Below the pieces are notes generated by a model. The model did not search any database, had not been told where the DNA came from, and saw only the letters and a list, made by a program, of their open reading frames with translations. Below, piece by piece: positions 16,453 through 26,006 of a stretch of 64,000 bases of DNA. The DNA lies in contig NZ_FXUL01000024.1 in NCBI RefSeq assembly GCF_900182955.1, positions 1 to 64,000 on the forward strand, given 5' to 3'. How positions within the stretch are numbered: the stretch's first letter is position 1; each line of letters begins with the position of its first letter. Position numbers and translations under genes: made by a program. The stretch is from Noviherbaspirillum suwonense (GTDB lineage Bacteria > Pseudomonadota > Gammaproteobacteria > Burkholderiales > Burkholderiaceae_D).

Positions 16453-18132
16453 ATGATGCAGCGTGAAACGATGGGCATACTCGTCATAGACGACAGCAAC
16501 ACAGTGGTGGTCAGTTCCGGCCTGGCCCGCAACAGCCTGGTATCAAGACCCCTCGTGGCGCAGTGGGCAAAGCGCATCAGCGTTCCGATTCCACGTCTGT
16601 TCATGCTGGACGGCGCCACGCGCGCGCTGACCTGTTTTCTTGCGGAGACGCCGGGGGTCGGCTGTTTTCTGATCTTCAATGACGAGCCGGATGCGGCGCT
16701 GCTCGAATTCTTTGGCAGCATCGATTTCGCCACGGACATCATGCGCCACCTGATCACGAACCCGTTCGAGGCAATGACGGTGGTCGACGCCAAGGGCCTG
16801 GTCCGCTATCTCAGCCCGGTCCACGAAAAGTTCTTCAACATCAGGCATATGGAAGCCATAGGCAAGCATGTGACCGCCGTCATCGAAAATACCAACCTGC
16901 ATGGGGTCGCGGCAAGCGGCAAGCCGGAAATCGGCCAGCTTCAGGAAATGCACGGCACCAGCCGCGTGGTCAGGCGCACGCCGATTTTCGACCGCCAGGG
17001 ACGCTGCGTCGGCGCGATCGGCCAGGTCATGTTCAAGGGGCCGGACGCGATCCACGCATTAAGCGAAGAGATCGGCCGCCTGCGCAAGCAGGTCAGCTTT
17101 TATGAACGCGAGCTGTCCGGGATACGCAACCGCAGCTATGGTCTGGACCAGATTGTCGGCTCCAGTGAAGCGGTCAGGAAGCTCAAGGCAGATATCCTGA
17201 AGGTCGCGCCGCTTGATGTCCCGATACTGCTGGTCGGTGAAAGCGGAACCGGCAAGGAACTGGTTGCCCATGCACTTCATCTGCTGAGCCCGCGCAGCGG
17301 GAACACGCTGGTGCCGGTCAATGCCGCTGCAATGCCGGCCAACCTGGTCGAGAGTGAACTGTTCGGCTACGAGGCCGGCGCGTTCACCGGCGCGGACCGC
17401 AAGGGCCGCCAGGGCAAGTTCGAGGCGGCTGACCGTGGCACGCTGTTTCTGGACGAGATCGGCGATATGCCGCCCGACATCCAGGTCAAGCTGCTGCGGG
17501 TACTGCAGGACGGCAGCTTCGAGCGTGTCGGCGGCGACCGGCCCAAACGGTCGGATTTCCGCTTAATTTCGGCCAGCAACCGCGACTTCAGGGCCATGAT
17601 CGCCAACGGCGGCTTCCGGCTTGACCTGTTCTATCGCATCAGCGCCATTACATTGCGCCTGCCGCCGCTGCGCGACCGGCTGGAAGATATCCCGGAGCTT
17701 GCCGAAACCTTCCTCGCCCATTTCGCCGAGCGCCATGGAAGCCGGCCCAGGGAGCTGGACCCGGACGCGGTGGCCCTGCTGCAAAGCCTGCCCTGGCCGG
17801 GCAACATCCGGCAGTTGCAGCACGCGGTCGAGCGTGCCGCGGTGTTTTGCGACACCGACGTGATCGGACCCAGGGATTTCGAGAGCATCCATGACGACAC
17901 CGGCGCCATGTCCGGCCATGCGCTGCACGCCGAGCTTGCCGAACCTGCCGGGAAACAGCCGCAGGCGAGCAGCATGCAGCATGCCATGGACAAGGTGGAG
18001 GCGGAAATCATCCGAAGCGCGATGCAGAAGTTTGACGGTAACAAGAAGAAGGTCGCAGAGAACCTGAATATTTCCCGATCCTACCTGTACAAGAAACTGG
18101 CCAAAATGAATTCGGCGGCGACGGACGTCTGA
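16453..18132 (+). CDS. Sigma54-dependent transcriptional activator, PAS-AAA-Fis architecture
   Basis: 559 residues from ATG 16453 (GAGAGA upstream; a GTG at 16408 in the same frame would add 15 residues). The N-terminal region to about residue 95 is not recognised. A PAS-like sensor follows (NPFEAMTVVDAKGLVRYLSP), then the AAA+ domain with Walker A GESGTGKE, the sigma54-contact loop GAFTGA, Walker B TLFLDEIGDMP and the helix LPWPGNIRQLQHAVERA. A Fis-type helix-turn-helix ends the protein (NKKKVAENLNISRSYLYKKL). It should bind upstream sites and open the -24/-12 promoters mapped here at 1339, 16318, 18279, 20735 and 35024. The PAS region suggests a small-molecule effector, possibly the substrate or its CoA ester. 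Confidence 0.93.
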   Translation: MMQRETMGILVIDDSNTVVVSSGLARNSLVSRPLVAQWAKRISVPIPRLFMLDGATRALTCFLAETPGVGCFLIFNDEPDAALLEFFGSIDFATDIMRHLITNPFEAMTVVDAKGLVRYLSPVHEKFFNIRHMEAIGKHVTAVIENTNLHGVAASGKPEIGQLQEMHGTSRVVRRTPIFDRQGRCVGAIGQVMFKGPDAIHALSEEIGRLRKQVSFYERELSGIRNRSYGLDQIVGSSEAVRKLKADILKVAPLDVPILLVGESGTGKELVAHALHLLSPRSGNTLVPVNAAAMPANLVESELFGYEAGAFTGADRKGRQGKFEAADRGTLFLDEIGDMPPDIQVKLLRVLQDGSFERVGGDRPKRSDFRLISASNRDFRAMIANGGFRLDLFYRISAITLRLPPLRDRLEDIPELAETFLAHFAERHGSRPRELDPDAVALLQSLPWPGNIRQLQHAVERAAVFCDTDVIGPRDFESIHDDTGAMSGHALHAELAEPAGKQPQASSMQHAMDKVEAEIIRSAMQKFDGNKKKVAENLNISRSYLYKKLAKMNSAATDV

Positions 18133-18278
18133 TCCGGGCTCGCGCCGCATGCGCACGTGAACGAATGTAGTTTTCGAAGACACATGTTCTTCAGTAAAGC
18201 ATAAACGACGACACTTTCCCGCCGGTTCGCATCCCCCGATTTCTCCACAGCACGCGTGCGCCCCCTTGCCGGCGAGCA

Positions 18279-18294
18279 TGGCACATCGTTTGCT
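18279..18294 (+). promoter_or_regulatory. Sigma54 promoter upstream of the ABC binding protein at 18403
   Basis: TGGCACATCGTTTGCT fits TGGCAC-N5-TTGCW at every consensus base; GG 18280-18281 and GC 18292-18293 are ten bases apart. It is 109 bases before ATG 18403, and a palindrome-like site (18166-18184) lies about 95 bases upstream. Confidence 0.87.
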
Positions 18295-18402
18295 GTATCC
18301 CGTTTCGGGAGCAGTCATGCGACGGAATCCGCCTGACATGAACTTGTCCATTTCGGACTTTGCTTTCTTCAGCCTGGTTGCTGATTCCAATAAACAGGAG
18401 AC

Positions 18403-19614
18403 ATGATGCGTGCAAGTAAACTAGCTGTCGGTGCGATCGCCATGGGGTTGGTCGCGGGCGCTGCCCAGGCCCAGGTATCGGCCGATGTCGTCAAGATCGG
18501 CGTCATGGTCGACAAGAGCGGCGTGTACTCCGCAAATGGCGGTTCCGGCGGCGTGGTGGCGGTGCAGATGGCCGTCAAGGATTTCGGCGGCAAGGTGCTG
18601 GGCAAGCCGGTCGAGGTTATCTCGGCCGACTACCAGAACAAGGTGGACATCGCCCTGACCCGGGCGCGCGAGTGGATAGACCGCGATAATGTCGACATGA
18701 TCATCGAATCAACCGATTCGGCCGCGGCAATCGCCTTGCAGAAGTTGGGCGTGCAGAAGAAGAAGGTCATGATCTTCGCCGGTTCAGCCACCACCGCGCT
18801 GACCAATAGCGAATGCTCGCCGTATGGCATCCATTACGTGTATGACACTTATGCGCTGGCCACCGGCACCGGCCGGGCCGTGATGGACTCCGGCGGTGGC
18901 TCATGGTTCTTCATTACCGCGGACTATGCGTTCGGCTCTTCGCTTGAACGCGACACCACCAAGGTCATCGAGGAAAAAGGCGGCAAGGTGCTGGGCACCG
19001 TCAAGCACCCGCTTAACGCCAGTGACTTCTCTTCCTTCCTGCTGCAGGCCCAGGCCTCGAAAGCGAAAGTGGTCGGCTTCGCCAATGCCGGCAAAGATAC
19101 GCAGAACGCGATCCGCCAGGCCGCCGAGTTCGGCCTGGCCAAGTCCGGGCAAAAGCTTGCGACGCTTTTGATCTTCGACACCGACCTCAAGGGCATGGGC
19201 TTGCCGGTCGCGCAGGGACTGCTGTTTACCACCGGCTATTACTGGGACATGAATGACGAGACGCGCGCCTGGTCCAAGCGCTTCTATGACATACACAAGG
19301 CCATGCCAACGATGATCCAGGCTGGCATGTACTCGGCGACCATGCATTACCTCAAAGCCGTGCAAGCTGCCAGCACTGACGACGCGGACAAGGTCATGCC
19401 GAAAATGAAAGCGGCGGACATCAACGACTTTTTCGCCAAGGGCGGCAAGATACGCGCCGATGGCCGCATGGTGCATGACATGTACCTGGCCGAAGCGAAG
19501 AAGCCCGCCGAGTCCAAAAGTGAATGGGATCTGCTGAAAATCGTCAAGACCATACCCGGCGACCAGGCCTATATGCCGCTCGCCAGCAGCGCCTGCCCGC
19601 TGCTGAAGAAGTAA
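18403..19614 (+). CDS. ABC transporter periplasmic substrate-binding protein (branched-chain amino acid/LivK-like family)
   Basis: 403 residues with a signal peptide (MMRASKLAVGAIAMGLVAGAAQA) and a type I periplasmic binding fold: VVKIGVMVDKSGVYSANGG, then ALQKLGVQKKKVMIFAG. AGG-AG lies 4 bases upstream of ATG 18403; ATG 18406 is equally possible. Such proteins capture a ligand for an ABC importer. The subgroup is often found beside aromatic and alicyclic acid pathways. No permease or ATPase gene is adjacent; livM and livF are at 37.8-41.2 kb. A closely similar paralogue is at 61004. Controlled by the promoter at 18279. Confidence 0.9.
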   Translation: MMRASKLAVGAIAMGLVAGAAQAQVSADVVKIGVMVDKSGVYSANGGSGGVVAVQMAVKDFGGKVLGKPVEVISADYQNKVDIALTRAREWIDRDNVDMIIESTDSAAAIALQKLGVQKKKVMIFAGSATTALTNSECSPYGIHYVYDTYALATGTGRAVMDSGGGSWFFITADYAFGSSLERDTTKVIEEKGGKVLGTVKHPLNASDFSSFLLQAQASKAKVVGFANAGKDTQNAIRQAAEFGLAKSGQKLATLLIFDTDLKGMGLPVAQGLLFTTGYYWDMNDETRAWSKRFYDIHKAMPTMIQAGMYSATMHYLKAVQAASTDDADKVMPKMKAADINDFFAKGGKIRADGRMVHDMYLAEAKKPAESKSEWDLLKIVKTIPGDQAYMPLASSACPLLKK

Positions 19615-19654
19615 GGCGCCATCGTCAGCCTGCCGTTCAGGCAGGCCAGGCGCC
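19615..19654 (+). terminator. Nested stem-loop after the binding-protein gene
   Basis: GGCGCC at 19615-19620 pairs with GGCGCC at 19649-19654, and inside it GCCTGCC (19628-19634) pairs with GGCAGGC (19640-19646) around a 5-base loop. There is no T-run, so it may reduce rather than end transcription, or stabilise the upstream mRNA. Confidence 0.4.
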
Positions 19655-19896
19655 GTCCCCAGCGGTCGGCACGGCGGCCGCTCTGCGCGAGGCGGCTGTT
19701 TATCTATTCTCCAGCACTGCCGGCGTTCCTGTCCGGCCGCGGCCGGACTGGTTGTTTCTGCCGCAGGCAGCCGTCGAGCCCTCCGTCTCAAGAGCGCGTC
19801 TCGGCAAGGTGCCTGGGGCGGGGCAAAGCGCGCAAATCCAGGCTGCGTGCCCGGCCTCCGGTCGCGCAGCGCATTATTCACTTACCGGGAGATCGC

Positions 19897-20343
19897 ATGA
19901 CACAGAAGGAACCGCACTATCAGGGCAGCGTGGATGCTGGCGCAGTGAGGCCGCATTTTGGCGCGGTGCTCGGTTTCGAGCACATTGAGTCGGAAGAAAA
20001 CAGCGCCGTCATCGTACTCAATCTAAGGCAGGAGCATTGCAATCTGCATGGCACGGTGCACGGCGGCGTGATCATGTCGCTGGTCGATGCGGCGGGCCTT
20101 TGGTCGGGTGCGCCGAGGGACGGCTCGGTCCCGGCGGCCTCCACGGCGTCGCTCAACTGCAACTTCCTGCGGGCTGCTAGGTTCGGGCCGGTTACGTCGC
20201 TGCGCGCCGAAGGCCAGATCACCAAGCGCGGCAGATCCATGTACTTTTCGTCCATCCGGTTGTACGCCTGTCCGAGCGGCGACCTGATCGCTTCAGGGCA
20301 GGGGGTCTTCAGCGTAGCGCCGCATCGCTCAAGTGCCGCATAA
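19897..20343 (+). CDS. PaaI-type hotdog thioesterase
   Basis: 148 residues, single hotdog domain. The conserved segment CNLHGTVHGGVIMSLVDAAG holds the HGG motif and the Asp typical of PaaI/YdiI thioesterases, followed by ASTASLNCNFLRAAR and GQGVFSVAPH. It hydrolyses acyl-CoAs, commonly to release CoA from dead-end intermediates. It follows the binding-protein gene after 282 bases that hold a stem-loop and no gene. It may be read from the same sigma54 promoter, but the gap leaves that open. Confidence 0.87.
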   Translation: MTQKEPHYQGSVDAGAVRPHFGAVLGFEHIESEENSAVIVLNLRQEHCNLHGTVHGGVIMSLVDAAGLWSGAPRDGSVPAASTASLNCNFLRAARFGPVTSLRAEGQITKRGRSMYFSSIRLYACPSGDLIASGQGVFSVAPHRSSAA

Positions 20344-20734
20344 GACTTGCGCGGGTCCCTGACGGCCGATGACGCTGCCACCCGCATGCAATCAACGCGC
20401 CGGCCGTCCCGTTAATGGGTCGCGCCGGCATTAATACTTCTTCGTTAAGGTGGCGGTCGCCACAATTGGCGATGACTGCACCGATTTCTCTCCCGTCACC
20501 CGTCGGCCAGGATGTGCATGCGGCCAGTGCATTTCTCCTTCCCATGTGATCGAAAGTGTATTTTTCGTAGATGGGCAAGCGCGAGCGGGACCCTCATGCG
20601 CGCTGAAGACATGTGGCTCCGCGCGCTGCGCTAAACCGCGCTGCCTTGCTGGAACGCGGAATACCCGCCAGATCAAGGAATTGGGCAGCCGGCTGTCAGC
20701 CTTGCATAGTGTGGCCGGCGCGTTCGCCGCGCAT
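20344..20734. other. Non-coding stretch upstream of the 20735 promoter
   Basis: No gene is supported between 20344 and 20958. Short frames here lack homology and ribosome sites. The stretch holds a candidate activator site (20555-20570, sharing AGTGTATTTTT with the palindrome at 16391) and then the sigma54 promoter at 20735-20750. Confidence 0.6.
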
Positions 20735-20750
20735 TGGCACATCGCTTGCT
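20735..20750 (+). promoter_or_regulatory. Sigma54 promoter upstream of the acyl-CoA dehydrogenase at 20959
   Basis: TGGCACATCGCTTGCT differs by one spacer base from the promoter at 18279. GG 20736-20737 and GC 20748-20749 are ten bases apart. It lies 209 bases before ATG 20959, leaving a leader of about 195 bases. Confidence 0.87.
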
Positions 20751-20958
20751 AATACATTCCCAGCAAGCGCAGTTTCACACCGGCCGTTACGCACTCGCAT
20801 GCTGGGCGAGCGGCTTCGATGAGGCGCAGGCCAATGTCAAATAACGTAGCGAGCAGCCGGTCCGGCGCACCCTTTGTGCCAGGTGCAGTGGCCCATGTGG
20901 CAGCAGCGGGCATGGACAAATTTCGTAATAACAAATTTCTTGATGGAGTGATTAATTA

Positions 20959-22113
20959 ATGAAACGATCTACCGCCGACTTCGGGCTGACCGAGGAACAG
21001 AAAATGATCCGCGAAAGCGTGCTTTGCCTTTTGGAAAAAGTAATGCCGCACGAAAAAATCCAGGAACTGGATGAAGCGCGCCAGTTCCCGTTTGAAGCAT
21101 ATGACGGGCTCGCCAAAGCGGGATGGCTGGGCCTTCCGCATGAGCAGGTGTACGGCGGGTCGGATGGGTCATACAAGGACCTGGCGATCTTCGTCGAAAC
21201 GGCCGCGTACCACAATGCGCAGCTTGCGTCGGCTTACCTGACGACGGTGATCTATGGGGGCATGCAGATAAAGTATGGCGCCAGCGCACAGCTGAAGTCG
21301 GAAATCATGCCTGGATTGATTGCCGGCGACATCCGTCTCGCACTGTGCATCACCGAACCGGAAACTGGTTCCGATGTGGCATCCATCCGCACCAAGGCGG
21401 TCCGCGACGGAGACGAGTACCTGATTAGCGGGCAGAAGGTGTACATCACCTGTGCTCACGTCGCGCACCATTTAGTGGTTGCAACCAAGACCGAGCGCGA
21501 TGCCGCCCACAAGGGCATCACGCTGTTCCTTGTCGATGTCCGTACTCCGGGGATCACGATACGTCCGCTCAAGGGTCTGGGACGGCGCATGATCCATACC
21601 AATGAAGTCTATTTCGACGAGGTACGCGTACCGGCTAGCCGCATGCTGGGAGAACTGAACGGCGGCTGGAAGGCGCTAATGCGCGGCCTGAACCTTGAGC
21701 GGCTGTGTTTATCCGCGGCGGCGTGCGGCAACATGATGAAAATCATCGACTATTCACGTGACTTTGCAATAGAGCGCAAGCAATTCGGCAATCGTATTTC
21801 GAGTTACCAGGCTATTGCCCACAAGTTCGCCGACATGCAGATCATGTCGGAAAGCGCCAAGGTCATGACGCACCGGGTCGCCGACATGCTGGACGCCGGC
21901 GAGTCGCCCACCATGGAAACCGCGATGGCCAAGGTGCTCGCCACCGAAAACAATTCGCGTTGCGCCGACATGGGCATTCAGATCATGGGTGGTGCCGGCT
22001 ACATGATGGAGCACGAAATGCAAATGTATTTCCGCGATGCGCGAGTTGGCTCGATCGGCGGCGGCACAAGCGAGATCATGCGTTCGATCATCGCGAAGCA
22101 GATGAAATTGTAA
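20959..22113 (+). CDS. Acyl-CoA dehydrogenase
   Basis: 384 residues. FAD/substrate motif LALCITEPETGSDVASIRT and C-terminal IQIMGGAGYMMEHEMQMYFRD are clear. Where short- and medium-chain enzymes carry the catalytic Glu in YEGT, this protein has SIGGGTSEIMRSI, so the base must sit elsewhere, as in isovaleryl-CoA and several long- or branched-chain dehydrogenases. That fits a branched or bulky acyl-CoA. It is the first gene behind the promoter at 20735 and is followed after 92 bases by a Bug receptor gene. Confidence 0.91.
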   Translation: MKRSTADFGLTEEQKMIRESVLCLLEKVMPHEKIQELDEARQFPFEAYDGLAKAGWLGLPHEQVYGGSDGSYKDLAIFVETAAYHNAQLASAYLTTVIYGGMQIKYGASAQLKSEIMPGLIAGDIRLALCITEPETGSDVASIRTKAVRDGDEYLISGQKVYITCAHVAHHLVVATKTERDAAHKGITLFLVDVRTPGITIRPLKGLGRRMIHTNEVYFDEVRVPASRMLGELNGGWKALMRGLNLERLCLSAAACGNMMKIIDYSRDFAIERKQFGNRISSYQAIAHKFADMQIMSESAKVMTHRVADMLDAGESPTMETAMAKVLATENNSRCADMGIQIMGGAGYMMEHEMQMYFRDARVGSIGGGTSEIMRSIIAKQMKL

Positions 22114-22205
22114 GAAATCTTATTTCGAATATCTATGATAAACGCGTGTAATCCATGCGCGGCGCTGAGTCTGTGACGTTCTACCACCACATCAAGGAGA
22201 CAAAG

Positions 22206-23183
22206 ATGAACATTAATCTAACGAAAAAACTGCTGGTCGCATGCGTCGCGGCACTGGGCGTCGCAACGTCCGCCGTGGCGGACGAGTATCCATCCAGGCT
22301 AATCCGCCTGGTCGTGCCGTTTGCTGCAGGAGGGCCGACCGATATCCTGTCGCGCGCTTATGCCAAGGGCTTGTCCGACGTTTTGAAGCAGCCGGTGGTG
22401 GTCGATAACAGGCCAGGGGCAGGGGGAAATATCGGAATCGACGTCGTGGCCAAAGCAGCGCCGGACGGGTACACAATCGGCTTCGGAACCAATGGACCAC
22501 TTGCAGTAAATGTCAGCCTGTTCAGCAAGATGCCATATGATCCAGCGAAGGATCTTGCGCCAATCACATTTTTTGCATTTGTTCCGAATGTGATAGCAGT
22601 GCATCCTAGCCTCGGCGTGAAGGATCTGAAGGGACTGATCCGCCTGATCAAGGCCAATCCAAACAAATACAGTTTTGCTTCCGGCGGCAATGGCACGACC
22701 CAGCATCTCGGTGGAGAACTGCTTAAAACCATGGCCGATATCAAGCTGCTTCATATCCCTTACAAGGGAGAAGGCCCGGCCATGATTGATGCACTCGGCG
22801 GCCAAGTGCCGATTATTTTCTCCAGCATTGCCGCGGGTGTGCCTTATGTGAAATCAGGTAAGCTGATCCCGCTGGCCGTCACCTCGGCGAAAAGAAATCC
22901 TGCCTTACCGGATGTGCCGACGGTGGCTGAAGCCGGATTGCCCGGATATGAGGCAACTGCCTGGTATGGCGTTGTCGCTCCGGCTGGCACTCCCAAGGAA
23001 ATCATTCAGAAACTGAACGCGGCAAGCCTCAAGGCCATCAATTCGCACGAAGTCTCGGAGCGCCTCGCTGCCAGTGGTGCTTCTGCAGCGCCGGGCACTC
23101 CCGAGGAGTTCATGGCGTTTATCCGGTCCGAGATACCACGCTGGGAACAAGTGGTCAAGCAGGCCGGCGCCAAAGTTGACTAA
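22206..23183 (+). CDS. Bug/TctC-family periplasmic solute receptor
   Basis: 325 residues from ATG 22206 (AAGGAGA upstream) with a signal peptide ending in ATSAVADEYPS. Family hallmarks: RLVVPFAAGGPTDILSR, VVDNRPGAGGNIG, FASGGNGTTQHLGGELL and IPRWEQVVKQAGAK at the end. These soluble receptors bind carboxylates and are expanded in Burkholderiales; many act in uptake or signalling without adjacent TctAB membrane genes, as here. It is the intact paralogue of the broken gene at 5130-6107. It is probably cotranscribed with the dehydrogenase gene upstream. Confidence 0.92.
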   Translation: MNINLTKKLLVACVAALGVATSAVADEYPSRLIRLVVPFAAGGPTDILSRAYAKGLSDVLKQPVVVDNRPGAGGNIGIDVVAKAAPDGYTIGFGTNGPLAVNVSLFSKMPYDPAKDLAPITFFAFVPNVIAVHPSLGVKDLKGLIRLIKANPNKYSFASGGNGTTQHLGGELLKTMADIKLLHIPYKGEGPAMIDALGGQVPIIFSSIAAGVPYVKSGKLIPLAVTSAKRNPALPDVPTVAEAGLPGYEATAWYGVVAPAGTPKEIIQKLNAASLKAINSHEVSERLAASGASAAPGTPEEFMAFIRSEIPRWEQVVKQAGAKVD

Positions 23184-23209
23184 TCTTTATTGGCACCCAA
23201 AAGACGACC

Positions 23210-23427
23210 GAAGGTATTGGTTCTATCGCATTCAGTGAGTCCCAGCCGGCATCGAACGCATGGACATGATTCGCAAGCGCCCGTTGCAGATGGACAGTGT
23301 CAACGGACAGTGTCAACGAGATGGCGTTTGCCGACCAGCTCTAGGAACTGGCAGCACAGCCCGTTCAGCTTGAGCCCGGCTTGCATTATGCTTGGTTTCG
23401 CACTTTAAAATTTAACGCGACAGAACC
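23210..23427 (+). mobile_element. 3' remnant of an IS6-family element with terminal repeat
   Basis: The frame from about 23245 reads GIERMDMIRKRPLQMDSV, like the IS6-family transposase C-terminus (GIE-MHMIRKGQ). It is then disrupted by a tandem duplication. In the other frame NEMAFADQL, a stop and ELAAQPV resemble the family tail (FADQFYALA). At 23411-23427 TTTAACGCGACAGAACC is the reverse complement of an IS6-type end (GGTTCTGTCGC...) and matches the end at 54071-54087 in 15 of 17 bases. The left part of the element is missing. Confidence 0.5.
23292..23317 (+). repeat. Perfect tandem duplication of a 13-base unit
   Basis: GGACAGTGTCAAC occurs twice head to tail at 23292-23304 and 23305-23317. 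It lies inside the IS6-family remnant and breaks its reading frame. Confidence 0.85.
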
Positions 23428-23483
23428 CTTGCGCGAATCCGGGGCCACCATCTCCCCTAATTTTTCCCTTTCGGATATGAATT

Positions 23484-24800
23484 ATGACCATCAAGAATAT
23501 TGCGAATGCATCCCGTCAGAATACCGTGTTTACTCAACTTGAAGCAGACTTTCCCGCGCATCGACCGCGCCGCAAAGATGCCGATCTTGCGCTGCAGGGA
23601 GTCAAGATTGTTGATTTCACGCACTTTATTGCGGGGCCTTTCGCCACCACAATCCTGGCCGACATGGGCGCCGAGGTCATCAAGATTGAGGCACCCGGCA
23701 AGGGCGATGATTTCCGCCAGTACCCGCCGATGGAGCCCGCATTTGATGGCGGGGCACCGTTCGTATGGACCAACCGCAACAAGCGCAGCATTGCATTGGA
23801 CCTGAAGTCGCCAGAGGGCTTGGCGGTGGTGCGCGAACTGATCACCAAGGCTGATGTCGTCGTGGAGAATTTTTCGACCGGCGTGATGGAACGCCTGGGT
23901 CTCGGTTACGACTCCCTCCGCGAGAAGCACCCGAAACTGATCTTCTGCTCGGTCTCGGCATACGGGCGCAAGGGAGCGTTTGCAGACCGTGGGGGCTTCG
24001 ACCCCATCGCCCAAGCGGAAAGCGGATTTATCTCGATGAACGGATATCCCGACCGGGAGGGAGTGCGGGCTTTGTCACCAGTGATGGATATCAGCACGGC
24101 CCTAATGACCAGCAACGCCATCCTAGGCGCTTTGATGGCACGCGTGCGAACCGGAAGGGGCCAGTCGGTCGAAGTCGCCCTGTTCGACAATGCCGTCATG
24201 ATGACGGGGTATGCTCCGCTACAGGAGATCTTCTCGGGGAAACCACTCCGGCGGCCAGCCAACACTAGTCCGGATTCCTGCCCCTCGGGAGCATTCAGGG
24301 CGAAAGACCGGGCTTTCCTCATCAACAGTGGAAGCACTCCGATCTTTAAGCGGTTGATGAGCCAGGTAGTCGGCCTTCCGCACCTGGCGGAAGACCCAGC
24401 CTACGCGACCAACAAGGATCGCCTGGCACGGCGCGAGGAACTGTTCGCCGTGTTGCAGGATGTCTTTTCGCAGCAGCCCTGGGAATACTGGCAACCGCGC
24501 ATGCGTGCGGCCGGGGTACCCTGCGGCGAGTTGCGCACTGTGGCCGAAGCCATCCGCTCGCCCGAAGCCCGTGAGCGCGAGATCGTCACACGCATTCCTC
24601 ATCCAGAGTTGGGATGGGTGCCAAACGTGGCGTTACCCATCCGCTATTCCGACACGCCGCTGGCCGATCCCCGATATGCCCCGAAAGTCGGAGAACACAC
24701 GAAGGAAGTGCTGGCCGATTGGCTGGGTTTTGACGGCGAGCACATACAGAACTTGAAACGGGCGGGGGCCTTCGGTTCTTCGCCGCAGGAGAGCCGATAA
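23484..24800 (+). CDS. CaiB/BaiF family (class III) CoA-transferase
   Basis: 438 residues. The N-terminus carries about 30 extra residues before the conserved GVKIVDFTHFIAGPFATTILADMGAEVIKIE. The catalytic region is GGFDPIAQAESGFISMNG with the expected nucleophilic Asp; VEVALFDNAVMMTGYAPLQE and GEHTKEVLADWLG near the end complete the picture. It should transfer CoA from a donor such as succinyl-CoA to the pathway acid. It is separated from the Bug receptor gene by the IS6 remnant, so its link to the 20735 promoter may have been cut. The ribosome site (CGGAT) is weak. Confidence 0.9.
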   Translation: MTIKNIANASRQNTVFTQLEADFPAHRPRRKDADLALQGVKIVDFTHFIAGPFATTILADMGAEVIKIEAPGKGDDFRQYPPMEPAFDGGAPFVWTNRNKRSIALDLKSPEGLAVVRELITKADVVVENFSTGVMERLGLGYDSLREKHPKLIFCSVSAYGRKGAFADRGGFDPIAQAESGFISMNGYPDREGVRALSPVMDISTALMTSNAILGALMARVRTGRGQSVEVALFDNAVMMTGYAPLQEIFSGKPLRRPANTSPDSCPSGAFRAKDRAFLINSGSTPIFKRLMSQVVGLPHLAEDPAYATNKDRLARREELFAVLQDVFSQQPWEYWQPRMRAAGVPCGELRTVAEAIRSPEAREREIVTRIPHPELGWVPNVALPIRYSDTPLADPRYAPKVGEHTKEVLADWLGFDGEHIQNLKRAGAFGSSPQESR

Positions 24801-24829
24801 TTTTTCGCTCAGTTCGCAATAATAGTTGA

Positions 24830-25917
24830 TTATGGCGATTCTGGGGCGCGATGAAATAGCCCTCTACCCTTTTGAGGCTTAAGAGCTGCTACGGGGAAGT
24901 TTCCGGACACGGCGCAAGAACTGACCAGCATTTGGTGAATCACCTCCGCGCGGTCAAGTTGACCGTGCTTGTCCATGAAACGGAACCATGACAGGTAGTT
25001 GTCCGCCCAGCGGGTCGCCATACCATGAAATTGCCGTATCCAAAGCTTCAGACGACTATGGTGGGCGTTGACATATTGGATATGGAATATCCCTCGCTTG
25101 ACCCGCACGCCAGCCCTGGCACTGATTTCCTGGTGGTCGACGCCTGCTTCTTTAGCGAACTTGCGGTATTTCGCTTCTGCATCCGTGCAAAGGGTCGTCA
25201 TGCCACTGGCGTAGCTGCCAAGGATTGCCCCAATTGCTGAGAAATCGATTCTTCCCATTCCACCCACCTGGAACAGTACATGTCCCTGGCGGTCCTGCGC
25301 AACAAGCACACAGACCTGCTCTTTGCTGATGCCGCGCTTCATCGCCTTTCCGCCGCTTCGGCGCGGCTTCCGGCCGAACACCGCCTCGATGTTCCGGTGG
25401 CCCTTGTGGGATTCGAGGATATAGGTCTCATCCGACTCCATAATACCCGCGAGGCTATCGAAGCCCTTCGCGCGAATCGCGCAGAGCACCTTGTGACGCC
25501 AGTAGAACGCCGTCGTCAAGTGGATGCCGAGCTTCTTGGCGTTGAACCGCAGCGGCTTGCCGCAGACCATTTACTGAAGGGACTGCAGCCACTTGTCGCT
25601 GTAGTGAGTCCCAGCCAAGGGGCTCAGCGTCGTGTCATTGAAGGTCTTGTCACACTCAGGTGCTTTGCAGCAATAGCGCTGGCGGTCACGGTACTTCCCG
25701 AAGCGCACGACCTGCTCCCCCTGGCATGAGGGCAGCAGAGGTTTGACGTGTTACGCGCCTCCCAGATGTCCTTTATTCCGCCATGGATGTCGGGCTTCTT
25801 GTCGGGGAAGAGGTGGTCTTTCAGCGCAAAGAACAACTGATGCTGCTCGGCTAATGCAAGGCGAATGATGGCCTTGGTGAGCTTGGCTGCTGGCGACGAT
25901 TTCCGAGCGCTTGACAT
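24830..25917 (-). pseudogene. IS1595-family (ISXO2-like) transposase, frameshifted and interrupted
   Basis: Two frames of one transposase. The N-terminal frame starts at 25917 (MSSARKSSPAAKLTKAIIRL) and reaches the zinc-ribbon region (CCPH...). A frameshift near 25725 moves the homology to another frame (QRYCCKAPECDKTFNDTTLS). That frame hits a TAA immediately before 25570. The remainder (from MVCGKPLRFNAKKLG) contains the ISXO2 DDE domain: MESDETYILESHKGHRN, then MTTLCTDAEAKYRKFA, and YVNAHHSRLKLWIRQFHGMA. Terminal repeats were not found. It lies beside a truncated CoA-transferase start and probably took part in removing the rest of that gene. Confidence 0.82.
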
Positions 25918-26006
25918 GTCGCCAATCTACATCCAGATGTGTTGGCGCCGACCTGATATTGACCCACTGGCCAATCGAAATGTGACCCAGGGCGAGGCGC
26001 TGCGTT

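Noticed and set aside
23198-23213. TGGCACCCAAAAGACG as another sigma54 promoter
   Set aside because: The -24 box is present, but no GC follows at ten-base spacing and there is no TTGCW.
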